A DNA stretch of 64,000 nucleotides from JBBECJ01 sp963763325 (GTDB taxonomy: Bacteria > Chloroflexota > Chloroflexia > Thermomicrobiales > CFX8). The DNA is taken from the NCBI GenBank assembly GCA_963763325.1, contig CAVXOL010000023.1:620001-684000 (forward strand). Reading direction: 5' to 3'. A program made the position numbers and the translations under genes. The notes beneath the pieces are model-generated. The model was not told where the DNA came from and searched no databases. It saw only the letters and a program-made list of their open reading frames with translations. Positions 10,239 through 19,304 of this stretch are shown piece after piece (position 1 is the first letter of the stretch; every line of letters starts with the position of its first letter).

Positions 10239-10287
10239 AAACCCATCCCCCAACCCCTCTCTATTCGTGGGGTTGGGGGAGGGGTTT
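10239..10287. terminator. long G/C-run inverted repeat, likely terminator
   Basis: A near-perfect hairpin: AAACCC plus CCCCCAACCCC pairs with GGGGTTGGGGG plus GGGGTTT across an 11-base loop. It starts directly after the DinB stop codon (10288) and sits before the ABM gene, so it likely ends or attenuates transcription. The G-rich arm has three runs of four or five G. Confidence 0.65.
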
Positions 10288-10863
10288 CTACTCCGCCAAT
10301 CGTTCGATCTGAGCGGCGTGACTCTGCTCGTGCCAGGCGCAGATGAGCAGGGTCGCCTTGAGGTTGATCGTGCCGAAGTAGCGGTGTTCGAGTGTCAGTG
10401 TCAGATCCGCGTCCCGTGGAACCGCGTCCAGCAGCCGTTCGTAGTCGGGAGTCGACCGGTCGAGGCGCGCCAGCGCGGCATCGCGGCCAACGAGCGGTGG
10501 ATCTGGAACGTCGTCGGCCGGGAGCGGCTGCTCGAATGTCGAGCGACCGTCGGGGGTGATCAGCGCGATGATAGCCGGCTCGCAGGCGCCGTACTGGGCA
10601 TTGACGACATGGTCAGCCAACTGACCTGCCGACCAGACCGGCTCGCCGTGCGCGTTGTCGGGCTGCGGCTCGAAGCTGGCAACCGGGGCAGCAGCCACGA
10701 CCGCTCGTAACTGCTCACGACGATGGAGGATCGTCGCAGCCAGGTCGTCAATTGTTGGTTCGCATACCCAGATGTCGCCGGTCGTCTGCGCAGCGTAGAA
10801 TGCCTGACCAATCGAAGAAAGTCGCTCAGGAGTCAGAATCGTGACGGACTGTGTTGCAACCAT
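10288..10863 (-). CDS. DinB-family protein
   Basis: 191 residues of a four-helix bundle DinB/YfiT-like metal-binding fold. The likely metal-binding histidines sit in WSAGQLADHVVNA and in the C-terminal CAWHEQSHAAQIERL. Members include thiol S-transferases and uncharacterised stress proteins; this one has an extended N-terminus of about 35 residues. It lies 29 bp downstream of a second DinB gene of the same layout (10893-11465), so the two are tandem paralogues transcribed together. Confidence 0.85.
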   Translation of the reverse strand: MVATQSVTILTPERLSSIGQAFYAAQTTGDIWVCEPTIDDLAATILHRREQLRAVVAAAPVASFEPQPDNAHGEPVWSAGQLADHVVNAQYGACEPAIIALITPDGRSTFEQPLPADDVPDPPLVGRDAALARLDRSTPDYERLLDAVPRDADLTLTLEHRYFGTINLKATLLICAWHEQSHAAQIERLAE

Positions 10864-10892
10864 GCGTGCTCACTTTCTGTCAAGTAATGATG

Positions 10893-11465
10893 TCAGGCCA
10901 GCCGCTCCGCGATCTCCTGGAGTTGCCCAAGATGGTCATCCTCATGGATCGCGAAGATCATCATGGTTGCGCCAATCGTCGCCGTTCCCATCGGTTCGAT
11001 AGTGGCCTCAGTCGCGAGATCCAGACCGATCGGTGCCGAGCCGAACGTATCGGCCAACACCCGTTCGCAGTCATCGAACAGCGCCAGCGCTTCGACGCGT
11101 GACGCAAGCGGATAATCCTGCTTGCCCTCAACACATGGCGCACGAAAGCCTTCCGGCAATCCAGCTGCGACGCGCAGGAAGTTGCCAAAGACGTTGGTGG
11201 CCGAGTCGCAAACGTGCATGACCACCTGGCCGGCCGACCACGTCAGTTCCCCTGCGACGTTCGCCGGCTGTGCTTCAAACGCAGCCTCCGGTAATGCAAC
11301 CAGGAGCGCGCGAAATTCGCGGCGAATACCGGTAATCGTCGCTTCGAAGTCGACAAGTGACAAGCCGATCGCTTCGTCAGCCAGTGTCGATTCCTGTCGT
11401 CGAAAGACCTTCGCGCGCACCTCTCGTAACGTCGAGCGATCCAGGATTGTTACAGAACTCGTCAA
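10893..11465 (-). CDS. DinB-family protein
   Basis: 190 residues, similar in length and order to its downstream neighbour. The conserved WSAGQVVMHVCDS and AIHEDDHLGQLQEI segments carry the predicted metal-site histidines. The start is TTG at 11465 with AAGGGTGAAG just upstream. It is the first gene of the DinB-DinB-ABM-VOC run on the minus strand. Function beyond the fold is unknown; thiol-dependent detoxification is the usual guess for this superfamily. Confidence 0.83.
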   Translation of the reverse strand: MTSSVTILDRSTLREVRAKVFRRQESTLADEAIGLSLVDFEATITGIRREFRALLVALPEAAFEAQPANVAGELTWSAGQVVMHVCDSATNVFGNFLRVAAGLPEGFRAPCVEGKQDYPLASRVEALALFDDCERVLADTFGSAPIGLDLATEATIEPMGTATIGATMMIFAIHEDDHLGQLQEIAERLA

Positions 11466-11484
11466 TGCTTCACCCTTCGAGCGA

Positions 11485-11520
11485 CGATTGCCGTCCCGCC
11501 AGCTGGCAGGACGGCAATCG
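11485..11520 (-). terminator. terminator of the 11.5-kb VOC gene
   Basis: A 12-bp perfect stem, CGATTGCCGTCC pairing with GGACGGCAATCG, enclosing a 12-base loop that itself contains the palindrome GCCAGCTGGC. It begins four bases after the VOC stop codon. Confidence 0.75.
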
Positions 11521-11524
11521 CGAC

Positions 11525-11884
11525 CTAGCCTGCTGCTGTGTAGAGCGCGAGCCGGTTGCCGGTCGGATCGCTGAAGATGGCGAACCAGCCCTGGCCGGGA
11601 ATCTCCGTCTTCGGGACGACCGTGCTTCCGCCGAGGGATTCGGCCTTCGCCAGCGAAGCCTCAATGTCGTCGGTGCCGATGTAAACCATCACGGCGCCGG
11701 GCGCAACCATCTGGCCGTCTACCTTAGGGAAGCCGCCGCCGGGGCCACCCTCGGCCTCGAACATCGCATAGTCCAGTTCCGGATACGCCTGGAACTTCCA
11801 ACCAAACAGCTCGCTGTAGAATGCTCCGCTGGCCGCCTGATCGGCAGCCGGAATCTCGACATGAACGATCGGATGCTGACTCAT
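11525..11884 (-). CDS. VOC family protein
   Basis: 119 residues: starts with PIVHVEIPAADQAASGAFYSELFGW and ends AIFSDPTGNRLALY, the typical start and finish of small single-copy VOC proteins of the PhnB/glyoxalase-like group. ATG at 11884 is used. Upstream DNA contains several short palindromes (ACATGT, GTACGTAC) in the 60 bp before the start, which could be a repressor site. A strong terminator follows, so it is probably a single-gene unit. Confidence 0.87.
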   Translation of the reverse strand: MSQHPIVHVEIPAADQAASGAFYSELFGWKFQAYPELDYAMFEAEGGPGGGFPKVDGQMVAPGAVMVYIGTDDIEASLAKAESLGGSTVVPKTEIPGQGWFAIFSDPTGNRLALYTAAG

Positions 11885-12139
11885 GAACCGTGCCCTTCAC
11901 AATGTACGTACACACCATCGTTCGCACAGAATAGAACACATGTCCTACTGCGTCAAGGGGCAATCGGTGACAACCCGTCACTCATTAGCAGGTTGTGACT
12001 TCGTCGAAATCATTGTCGGCGCAGCGAAACCAGCGGAGCGTCCAGCCACGATAACGTAGCAGTCGTGCCAGGATGGCGTAGCAGTCTTCAGGGAGGTGGT
12101 CTCTGGCACGAGTCTGGAACTCGGAGTCCGAATCGGACC

Positions 12140-13852
12140 TCAACCCTCTGACCCCGTTACTCGCCCCCGCCCAATTCCCGCGTAGTTGCGGCGCACGATG
12201 TCCGGCGGATCGATCTGCACCAGCATTGCTGTCCAGGACGACAGCCAGTGGCGGGCGGGCAGATTGCCGGGATCGGCTTCATAACGCCAGCCGCCGATGA
12301 CGGAGTCGGCGCAGAGCCGGTCCAGCGCGCGCTCGAGCCGGTCCCGTCCACGCTGTGGTCGGGATGTGTCGGGGATGAGAGCGGCATTTTCCAGAAGTGT
12401 CTCTACCCGCAGTCGTAGCCGTGGCGCGCGGCGGCTCGCGTTCCAGCGGAACGCCAGCGCGAGATAGCGCGCCATCCAGCGTTCGGGACGTTCCCGATAC
12501 GGGTCGTAGGCCAGGGCCTGCTGGGCGAGCAGCCCTGTCTGACGCAGGCCGAGCTTCCAGAGTGAGCGTGCCCACTCGCCAGGTACAACACGAGCGGCGA
12601 GGAAGACCTCTTCGCCATCAAGATCGCGCTCGGTGATCCGATCGAGGATCGCCAGCGCGCGACTCTCCGCACGCAACCTGCGAGGCTGGCGTGCTCCCTT
12701 TCCCGGTACAACCTCGACATCGACGATCTCCAGCCAGAGGTTGTCCAACTGTGCCAGCGCCCGGCCCGCAGCGAGACGGTCCTCACGCCGGTGGCCATGC
12801 TGCCACTCGCCTGGCTCGCCGCGACGGCGCATCCGCTGAATGCCGCGCGCATCGAGAATCGCGTCAGCACTGATCCAGACCGCTACGTCCGGGTTTCCTT
12901 CAGCAGCAACCCAATGCGCGAGACACACCAGCAGCGCATCGGCCGTAAAATCATCGAGATCCCGGACCTTGCTCCAGAGGTCGTCAAGTGCGTCTGTCTC
13001 AGATTCCGGGCCGCCGCTGGGGCGCAGTGAGACGCTGACCGCGCCACGCCCTCGATTGGTCGAGGTGACATGGGCCGGAGTAGATCGCTCAGGCATATCC
13101 TTCCAGCCAACGCCCAGAATCGCGTCGCGGATCGCGTTCTGTAGCGCCCAGATGGCGTGATTGACCGGCACTCTGGCGACTCCATCATGAAAGACGGCGA
13201 TAACCGGCAACGGCCGAATGGAGGCCGGCAGCCGCACACCGTCCGGATCAATAGGCCGCAGCCGCAGCATTCGCTCCAGATCGGTCAGACTGGCCGACGC
13301 CAGGTTGGCACGCCGGATGGCATCGCCCGCGACCGAGCGAGTGAACTCGATCGCCAGATGGCTCACGACACCGGTGCAACGCTCCGACGTTCTCGCGCGA
13401 GTCCGCACCCAGGAGCCGAACGCGTCATCCGGGAGACGATCGAATGCCGGCGCGTCGTCCGCCGCCTCGTTGAGCAGACACGCGGCGATCTCCGCCAGCA
13501 CACGCGCTTCGAGTCGTCCTTCCTCGGCAGCCGCCGTGACCGTTTCGCGCGCAGCGACCTGGACACCGTGGAACATCGGGCGGATGTCGAAGGCTTCCTC
13601 GACGAACTGTATGTCGCTACCCTCGCGCGCGAGATGCGCGACGCTGGTATCAACTGCCTCGACACCCTCGTCTCGAACGACACGCGCCAGCGTCTCACGA
13701 TACTGCGCGGTCACTTCCCCGACTGTGAAGCCGGCAACGCTCATCGCCAGCATGTCCGGATGGAACCCGCAGCGCATGCCCAGGTAGTAGCGCAGATCAG
13801 GGTCGGCCTGGATCTCCACAACAGCGCGGGATATCAACGCAGGATCTGACAG
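12140..13852 (-). CDS. uncharacterised 570-residue protein, possible CTG start
   Basis: I do not recognise this gene with certainty. The N-terminal third is acidic and helical (DPDLRYYLGMRCGFHPDMLAM), with no membrane segment. The C-terminal half (ADALLVCLAHWVA ... RRLRAESRALAILDRI ... YDPYRERPERWMARYLALAFRWNA ... LERALDRLCADSVIGGW ... WTAMLVQIDPP) reads like one or two winged-helix domains and reminds me of replication-initiator-like proteins; that is inference. The open frame continues upstream antisense to the oxidase, but the only good ribosome site (AGGAGG, 13859-13864) precedes CTG at 13852; a TTG lies 21 bases further. It stands alone, divergent from the multicopper oxidase. Confidence 0.6.
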   Translation of the reverse strand: MSDPALISRAVVEIQADPDLRYYLGMRCGFHPDMLAMSVAGFTVGEVTAQYRETLARVVRDEGVEAVDTSVAHLAREGSDIQFVEEAFDIRPMFHGVQVAARETVTAAAEEGRLEARVLAEIAACLLNEAADDAPAFDRLPDDAFGSWVRTRARTSERCTGVVSHLAIEFTRSVAGDAIRRANLASASLTDLERMLRLRPIDPDGVRLPASIRPLPVIAVFHDGVARVPVNHAIWALQNAIRDAILGVGWKDMPERSTPAHVTSTNRGRGAVSVSLRPSGGPESETDALDDLWSKVRDLDDFTADALLVCLAHWVAAEGNPDVAVWISADAILDARGIQRMRRRGEPGEWQHGHRREDRLAAGRALAQLDNLWLEIVDVEVVPGKGARQPRRLRAESRALAILDRITERDLDGEEVFLAARVVPGEWARSLWKLGLRQTGLLAQQALAYDPYRERPERWMARYLALAFRWNASRRAPRLRLRVETLLENAALIPDTSRPQRGRDRLERALDRLCADSVIGGWRYEADPGNLPARHWLSSWTAMLVQIDPPDIVRRNYAGIGRGRVTGSEG

Positions 13853-14107
13853 GTGAGACCTCCTCGTTCCTTGCGGCCAATTATGACTGACGCAATCTGT
13901 CGCATCGGACGTCAGGGTGAATCGTCCAGCCGAAATACCGACCGTTGGGACAGGATGCTCCAAACCAGTCGGACGGCGTTTGCTCCACCGAATGCCTGAT
14001 ATCGTCTCAAACGACGGGCGGTGATGACCGCGCGGCCTGCTCGATGTACCGACGACGGGTGCAACGGGCAGCGGCAATGTCGCCGATGTGTCCAGGCAGG
14101 ATGGAAG
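13853..14107. other. divergent promoter region, 570-residue protein / multicopper oxidase
   Basis: 255 bp between divergent genes. It contains the AGGAGG ribosome site of the minus-strand gene. No small ORF with a ribosome site is evident and no clear palindrome was found. Confidence 0.35.
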
Positions 14108-15637
14108 ATGCTCACGAGACGCCAGTTTCTGAAGCTTGGTGCCCAGTTCAGCGCCGTCGCCGGCGCCGCATTGATTGTCCCGCAGATCAGCCTCGCCGAG
14201 CGAATTGGTGGTGGCAGACCTGAGCACTCGTTGATGAACCGGCCGTTCGTGGCGCCGCTGCCGATCCCACGCGTACTGGAGCCGGTTGCTCAGGATGCAA
14301 CGACTGACTACTACGAGATGACGATGCGAGCGGCCAGGCAAGCGATCGTCGCCGGAACCCAGACGTCGATCTGGGGCTTCGAAGGCGAGTTCCCCGGCCC
14401 GACGATCGTCGCCCGTTCCGGCCGGCAGGTCGTCGTCCGGCAAACCAATGCGCTCGACGTTCCCGTCACCGTCCACCTGCACGGCGGCGTTGTCCCGACT
14501 GAGTCGGACGGGATGCCGACCGACCAGATCCTGCCGGGCATGACCCGTGAGTACGTCTATCCGAACCAGCAACCGGCGTCGACGCTCTGGTACCACGATC
14601 ACGCGATGGACGCGACCGGTCTGCACTGCTACATGGGCCTCTGCGGCTTCTATCTGATCCACGACGATGTCGAGGACGCGCTGCCGCTACCAAAGGGTGC
14701 CTACGATGTTCCGCTGGCAATCACAGACCGGTCGTTCTACGAAGACGGCTCGTTCTACTACCCGGAAATCGAAGGCGACACACTGCTCTACGGCGCGATG
14801 GGTGACACGATCCTCGTCAACGGCGCTCGCCAACCACGACTGGCCGTTGCCAACCGCAAGTATCGCTTCCGAGTCCTGAACGCCTCGAACGCTCGTCCTT
14901 ACGCGCTGGCGCTCTCGACTGGCGGGACGATGACGCAGATCGGTGGCGACGGAGGCCTGCTTCCGGAGCCGGTCGAGCGCGACACGATTCGGATCGACGC
15001 CGCCGAGCGAGTTGAGGTCGTCATCGACTTCTCCGCATATCCGGTTGGGACGCGCGTCGTCCTCAATAACCTGCTGGGTATGGACGGCCTCTCGCAGATC
15101 ATGTGTTTTGACGTCGTTCGCGCCGAAGCCGACGACAGCAGCGTTCCGGCCGAACTGCGTGCCATCGAGAGGCTCGACCCTGCGTCCGCCGTCACGGAAC
15201 GCAACTTCGAGTTCGGATTCGACAGCACCAACGGCCTCTGGACGATCAACGGAAAAACGTACGACCACCACCGAATCGACGCGACGCCGCTGCACGGCAC
15301 GACCGAAATCTGGCGCATCTCCAACGGCGCGCCGCATCATCCTGGCTCGAACACGGGTCTGGTCGACCCTGGTAAGGACCACAGCCATCCGTTCCACCTG
15401 CATGGCGTCTTCTTCCAGGTGCTGGACCGCAACGGTGAGGCACCACCTGCTTGGGAACAGGGCTGGAAGGACACTGTCTCGGTCGGCTCGCAGGAGGCGG
15501 TCCGGATCCTGGTCCGCTTCGACGGTTTCGCAGGAACCTACATGTTCCACTGCCACAAGCTCGAACACGAGGACCGCGGCATGATGGGACACTTCCAGGT
15601 CGTCACCGACGAGGGCGAACACGAGCCGCATCATTGA
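14108..15637 (+). CDS. multicopper oxidase, Tat-exported (CotA/bilirubin-oxidase type)
   Basis: 509 residues. It begins MLTRRQFLKL, a twin-arginine signal, followed by a hydrophobic stretch and an Ala-rich cleavage region. All four copper-binding clusters are visible: HLHGG and HDHAM in the first domain, HPFHLHG and HCHKLEHEDRGMM in the last. The enzyme would oxidise phenols, bilirubin-like compounds or metal ions outside the membrane, reducing oxygen to water. ATG at 14108 is chosen because it starts the Tat signal and has AGGATGGAAG upstream; longer starts would bury the signal. It converges on a P-type ATPase gene. Confidence 0.93.
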   Translation: MLTRRQFLKLGAQFSAVAGAALIVPQISLAERIGGGRPEHSLMNRPFVAPLPIPRVLEPVAQDATTDYYEMTMRAARQAIVAGTQTSIWGFEGEFPGPTIVARSGRQVVVRQTNALDVPVTVHLHGGVVPTESDGMPTDQILPGMTREYVYPNQQPASTLWYHDHAMDATGLHCYMGLCGFYLIHDDVEDALPLPKGAYDVPLAITDRSFYEDGSFYYPEIEGDTLLYGAMGDTILVNGARQPRLAVANRKYRFRVLNASNARPYALALSTGGTMTQIGGDGGLLPEPVERDTIRIDAAERVEVVIDFSAYPVGTRVVLNNLLGMDGLSQIMCFDVVRAEADDSSVPAELRAIERLDPASAVTERNFEFGFDSTNGLWTINGKTYDHHRIDATPLHGTTEIWRISNGAPHHPGSNTGLVDPGKDHSHPFHLHGVFFQVLDRNGEAPPAWEQGWKDTVSVGSQEAVRILVRFDGFAGTYMFHCHKLEHEDRGMMGHFQVVTDEGEHEPHH

Positions 15638-15638
15638 C

Positions 15639-15770
15639 GGGAGTCGGGAATCGGGAATCGGGAATCGGGGATAGCCAGCGCCCTCGTCCCACCTCAAATC
15701 GTCTCGTGCAACACGGGGAGTAAACAGAGTTGGCTATCCCCGATTCTCGATTCCCGACTCCCGATTCTCG
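15639..15770. repeat. inverted heptamer arrays between convergent genes
   Basis: The left array (15639-15677) is four 7-bp units of consensus GGGAATC ending in ATAGCCA; the right array (15731-15770) is its near-perfect inverse, beginning TGGCTAT and continuing CCCGATT-type units. Together they could form a stem of more than 30 bp. The right array overlaps the last codons of the ATPase gene. It likely acts as a bidirectional terminator. Confidence 0.8.
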
Positions 15771-18310
15771 TCGTTCTCCAGATCCCAGACCGTCACCTTC
15801 TTCCGTGCCATCCGGCGACGGACGGAGACGATGTAGTCGCGTAGGTGCGCCCAGGACCAGTCGACGACCTTCAGCCGCCAGAGGTAGCGCAGAATGCTGG
15901 ACCAGCCGGTGACGACGAGGCCGATGATCAGGTACGAGGTAAACGGCATCGTCTCCAGCTCGTAGAAGCTGCGGATCGGCTCGATGTAGAGGCCGATGCA
16001 GAAGATCAGCAGCGTCACACCGGCCAGGATCGTCGGCCGCCAGTCGCCGCTGAGCTCTTCGCCGCCAGTCCACTCAGGCGTCGGTGGCTCCGCGAAAACG
16101 ATCAGCGCCAGCCCGCAGACGATGGTCGTGATTGTCAGCGCTGTTCGCGCCTGGCCAAGATCGCCGGTCATGTCGAGGAAGAACATGTAGACGATCGTTC
16201 CGACGGCCGCGATCGTCAGCGCGGCTGGGATGACGAAGTGGCTGGATGACGGCACCAACCGGCGCGGAGTCGGACCGGGTCGCGCCCAGGCGGCCAGGAA
16301 AAGGACCGGCAGGCCGACCGTCGCAAGCGCCAGCAGCGCGTTCTGCTTCGGGGTCACAGGGAACTCCTCGCCCATTCGCGAGACGGCGAAGATGACCAGC
16401 GAGACGTACAGTGTCCGGACGAGGAAGAGCCGGATGATGTCCTGCATTCCCTTCAGGATTCGCTGGCCTTCAAGGAATGCGGCCGGCAGCGCCGCAAACG
16501 AGTCCGCCAGCAGGACGATGTCGGCCACACCACGCGTGACCTGGCTGCCCGACTGCATCGCGATCGCGAGGTTGGCCTGCTTGAGCGCCAGGACATCGTT
16601 GACGCCGTCGCCGGTCATCGCGACATAGTGCCCCTCGGCCCGCAAAGCCTTAACGAGCGCCTCCTTCTGTCCCGGAGTAATGCGGCCGAAGACAGTCGTC
16701 TCTCGCGCGACCTTCTTGAATGCCTCGTCGTCCAGATTCTCCAGTTCCATACCAGAGACGACGCGCAGGTCATGTGGGAAGCCGGCCTGCTTCGCCAGTG
16801 CAGCAACCGTATCCGGGTTGTCGCCGGAAATAATCTTCAGCCCAATGCCGGCCTTGCGGAAGCCTTCGATCGTCGTCCGCGCCTCGGGACGTAGCTCGTC
16901 ACTGAACGCGACCAGGCCTAGCGGCGTCATCCCACCAGCGAGCGACGGGTTGTCCGGATCGATGGCGTTCGGGTCGGGGTAGTAGCCGAAGAGCAGGACC
17001 CGCAACCCTTCGTCCGCCCAGGTCTCGATCCGCTCGTTGAACGTGTCGCCAAGCTGGACAGCCGGCTGCAGCATTTCCGGCGCACCGAGGACGAACGTTC
17101 CAGGGTCGGCGGAGCTATCGAACGCGAGCGCGCTCCATTTGCGTGCCGACGAGAATGGAATCTCGGTCTTTGGGACGCCGCTCTTCGTTGGTATCGCGGC
17201 GCGTATCGCATCAATCGTCCGATTGGCGGTCGGAGTCGCAGCGGCATAGTGACCCAGCAGTACACGGACCTCATCATCGCCGCGACCGAGCGGATGGACG
17301 GAATGGAGTGCGAGATTGTTGGTCGTCAGCGTCCCGGTCTTGTCCATGCAGAGGATGTCGATCTGGCTTGTCGATTCAACTGCATTCATACGCTGAATCA
17401 GCGCGCCCTTACCGGACATCCGGACAGCCGCCATCGCGTAGGTCACCGTCACCATGAAGATCAGCCCCTGTGGGACGAGCGCGACGATGACGGCGGCGGC
17501 GCGGACGGACTCGGTCAGCGGCACATCCTGGTACAGCGAGCGGAACGTGTCAGCCACCTGAGCGCCGAGCGCAATCATCAGGATGACCATGATCCTCACG
17601 ACGAAGCCGATCTCGCGCTGAAGCGGTGTCATGACATTGCGATACGCCCGCGCCTGCCCAGTCATCTGGTTGGCGAGGCTGGCGGCCCCAACCTTCTCGG
17701 CCCGGTAGATGCCGCTGCCGGTCATACAGAACGAGCCGGAGTACACCTCCGCGCCCTTCGCCTTCTGAACAAGGTCGGACTCACCAGTCAACAGCGATTC
17801 ATCAACGCTCAGACTGCTGTCCTGGACGACGACCCCGTCCACCAGCACCTGATCGCCCGGCTTCAGCACCAGTAGATCGCCCTTGACGACCTGAGACGGG
17901 TCAATGATGCGCTCCCGCTTGTCGCGAATGACTGTCGCCGTCGGTCTCGTCAGCAGCGCGATCTGGTCGAGCTTGCGCTTGGCGCGGATTTCCTGGAACG
18001 TGCCGACAACGACGTTGGCAACAACCAGAACAGCCGTCATCGCCGCGTCGCTGTAAAGCCCGAGAACTGCCAGAAAGACGACAATCGAGAAGAGCAGGAT
18101 GTTGATGAACGAGACCGTGTTCTGGAGGATGATCCGGCCATACGACCGGCTGGTCGCAACCGGAGCGACGTTCGCCTCGCCGCGCGCGGCCCGTGCCTCC
18201 GCCTCGGCCTCGGTCAGGGAGAGCAGCTCGATCTCAGCCAGGGCAAGGTCGGGCGCCGGTGAAGCCTTCACCACCGGCAACTTCGCCGTTGTCGCCATGC
18301 TGTCCGCCAT
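15734..18310 (-). CDS. P-type ATPase, CtpE-like cation transporter
   Basis: 858 residues. In order: two N-terminal helices, the actuator-domain LLTGESDLV, a helix with the ion-site motif LVPQGL (no CPx, so not a copper or zinc pump), the phosphorylation motif CMDKTGTLT, MTGDGVNDVLALK of the hinge, then about six C-terminal helices. VPQGL is the pattern of CtpE-type pumps, linked to calcium uptake in mycobacteria; other cations are possible. ATG at 18310 is preferred; a second ATG lies four codons on. The last residues (ENRESGIENRG) are encoded by the heptamer repeat, so the gene's 3' end has been altered by the repeat. Confidence 0.85.
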   Translation of the reverse strand: MADSMATTAKLPVVKASPAPDLALAEIELLSLTEAEAEARAARGEANVAPVATSRSYGRIILQNTVSFINILLFSIVVFLAVLGLYSDAAMTAVLVVANVVVGTFQEIRAKRKLDQIALLTRPTATVIRDKRERIIDPSQVVKGDLLVLKPGDQVLVDGVVVQDSSLSVDESLLTGESDLVQKAKGAEVYSGSFCMTGSGIYRAEKVGAASLANQMTGQARAYRNVMTPLQREIGFVVRIMVILMIALGAQVADTFRSLYQDVPLTESVRAAAVIVALVPQGLIFMVTVTYAMAAVRMSGKGALIQRMNAVESTSQIDILCMDKTGTLTTNNLALHSVHPLGRGDDEVRVLLGHYAAATPTANRTIDAIRAAIPTKSGVPKTEIPFSSARKWSALAFDSSADPGTFVLGAPEMLQPAVQLGDTFNERIETWADEGLRVLLFGYYPDPNAIDPDNPSLAGGMTPLGLVAFSDELRPEARTTIEGFRKAGIGLKIISGDNPDTVAALAKQAGFPHDLRVVSGMELENLDDEAFKKVARETTVFGRITPGQKEALVKALRAEGHYVAMTGDGVNDVLALKQANLAIAMQSGSQVTRGVADIVLLADSFAALPAAFLEGQRILKGMQDIIRLFLVRTLYVSLVIFAVSRMGEEFPVTPKQNALLALATVGLPVLFLAAWARPGPTPRRLVPSSSHFVIPAALTIAAVGTIVYMFFLDMTGDLGQARTALTITTIVCGLALIVFAEPPTPEWTGGEELSGDWRPTILAGVTLLIFCIGLYIEPIRSFYELETMPFTSYLIIGLVVTGWSSILRYLWRLKVVDWSWAHLRDYIVSVRRRMARKKVTVWDLENDENRESGIENRG

Positions 18311-18449
18311 CAGGCATACCTTCGCGAGCCAGTCAGAGGCGTTCCGATGTTCAGCCTCGACAGGGTAACAGAATCCGGCGGCGGTGGATGCAGTTACACT
18401 CGCGTGAAACAGGGGAAGCGGCGGACACCTTACAAGAGAGGAACCACCG

Positions 18450-19214
18450 ATGGGCAGGCTCGACGGCAAGGTCGTCATCATCACCGGAGGCGGATCAGGA
18501 ATCGGCGCAGCGAGCGCGCGGTTGTTTGCAGCCGAAGGAGCGCGGATTGGCATCTGCGATCTCAATCAGACGGAGATCGACGCGGTCACCAGCGAGATTT
18601 CGAGCGCAGGCGGCGAGGCGCTCGGGACGATCGCCGATGTAAGCGACAGTGGGCAGGTGAAGGCGTTCGTCGACGCCGTTGTCGACCGATTCGGACGGCT
18701 CGATGGCCTGTTCTCCAACGCCGGAATCTCCGGTCGTGGCAATGTCGTTGAGCTGCAAGAGGACATATTCAACCAGACGATTGCCGTCAACCTCGGCGGT
18801 GCATTTCTCTGCAGCAAGCACGCGATCCCGCACATCACTGCATCCGGCGGTGGTTCAATCGTCTTTACTGCCTCGGAACTGGCGTTGGTCGGCTCGCGCA
18901 ACAACGCCGCCTATACGGCCTCCAAAGCCGCGCTGATCGGCCTGGCACGCTCGATGGCGCTCGACCACGCGCGGCAGGGCATCCGTGTCAACGTCCTCTG
19001 CCCCGGCCCTATCGACACGCCAATGCTGCGCCGCTCAATCGAGCGCCACGAGGACAGCCACGCCTACGAGCAGATGATCATCGACGAAACCCCACTCCAT
19101 CGTGTCGGCCACCCTGACGAGATCGCGAAGGTCGCTCTTTTCCTCCTCAGCGACGACTCAACCTACATGACCGGCAGCACAGTCGTCGCCGACGGCGGAG
19201 CGACGGCACAATAG
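18450..19214 (+). CDS. short-chain dehydrogenase/reductase (SDR)
   Basis: 254 residues of a classical SDR: TGGGSGIG at residues 12-19, NAG near residue 90, TASELALVG with YTASKAALIG as the Ser-Tyr-Lys site, and a terminal DGG. The enzyme is a cytosolic NAD(P)-dependent oxidoreductase of unknown substrate. ATG at 18450 follows GAGAGGA. It is divergent from the ATPase and convergent with the phenylacetate operon; nothing ties it to that pathway beyond location. Confidence 0.9.
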   Translation: MGRLDGKVVIITGGGSGIGAASARLFAAEGARIGICDLNQTEIDAVTSEISSAGGEALGTIADVSDSGQVKAFVDAVVDRFGRLDGLFSNAGISGRGNVVELQEDIFNQTIAVNLGGAFLCSKHAIPHITASGGGSIVFTASELALVGSRNNAAYTASKAALIGLARSMALDHARQGIRVNVLCPGPIDTPMLRRSIERHEDSHAYEQMIIDETPLHRVGHPDEIAKVALFLLSDDSTYMTGSTVVADGGATAQ

Positions 19215-19268
19215 CTATCAGATGCTGGTTAGTTGATCGGAGTCGAACGTTTCCACTGTGATCACCAA

Positions 19269-19299
19269 GCTAATGGCTGATGGCTGATAGCTGACGGCT
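19269..19299. repeat. heptamer repeat, consensus GCTGATG
   Basis: Four tandem degenerate 7-bp units (GCTAATG, GCTGATG, GCTGATA, GCTGACG) plus GCT, lying between the convergent SDR and paaD genes, six bases beyond the paaD stop. Confidence 0.7.
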
Positions 19300-19304
19300 C
19301 CCCG

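Noticed and set aside
13853..14662. Long in-frame extension of the 570-residue gene, antisense to the multicopper oxidase
   Set aside because: It has no ribosome site, low-complexity Arg-rich sequence, and overlaps a gene with all four copper motifs on the other strand.
14687..15697. 336-codon minus-strand frame opposite the multicopper oxidase
   Set aside because: Shadow ORF, no motifs; its start lies in the heptamer repeat.
15639..15770. Heptamer arrays as a CRISPR array
   Set aside because: Units are 7 bp with no spacers and no cas genes are nearby.
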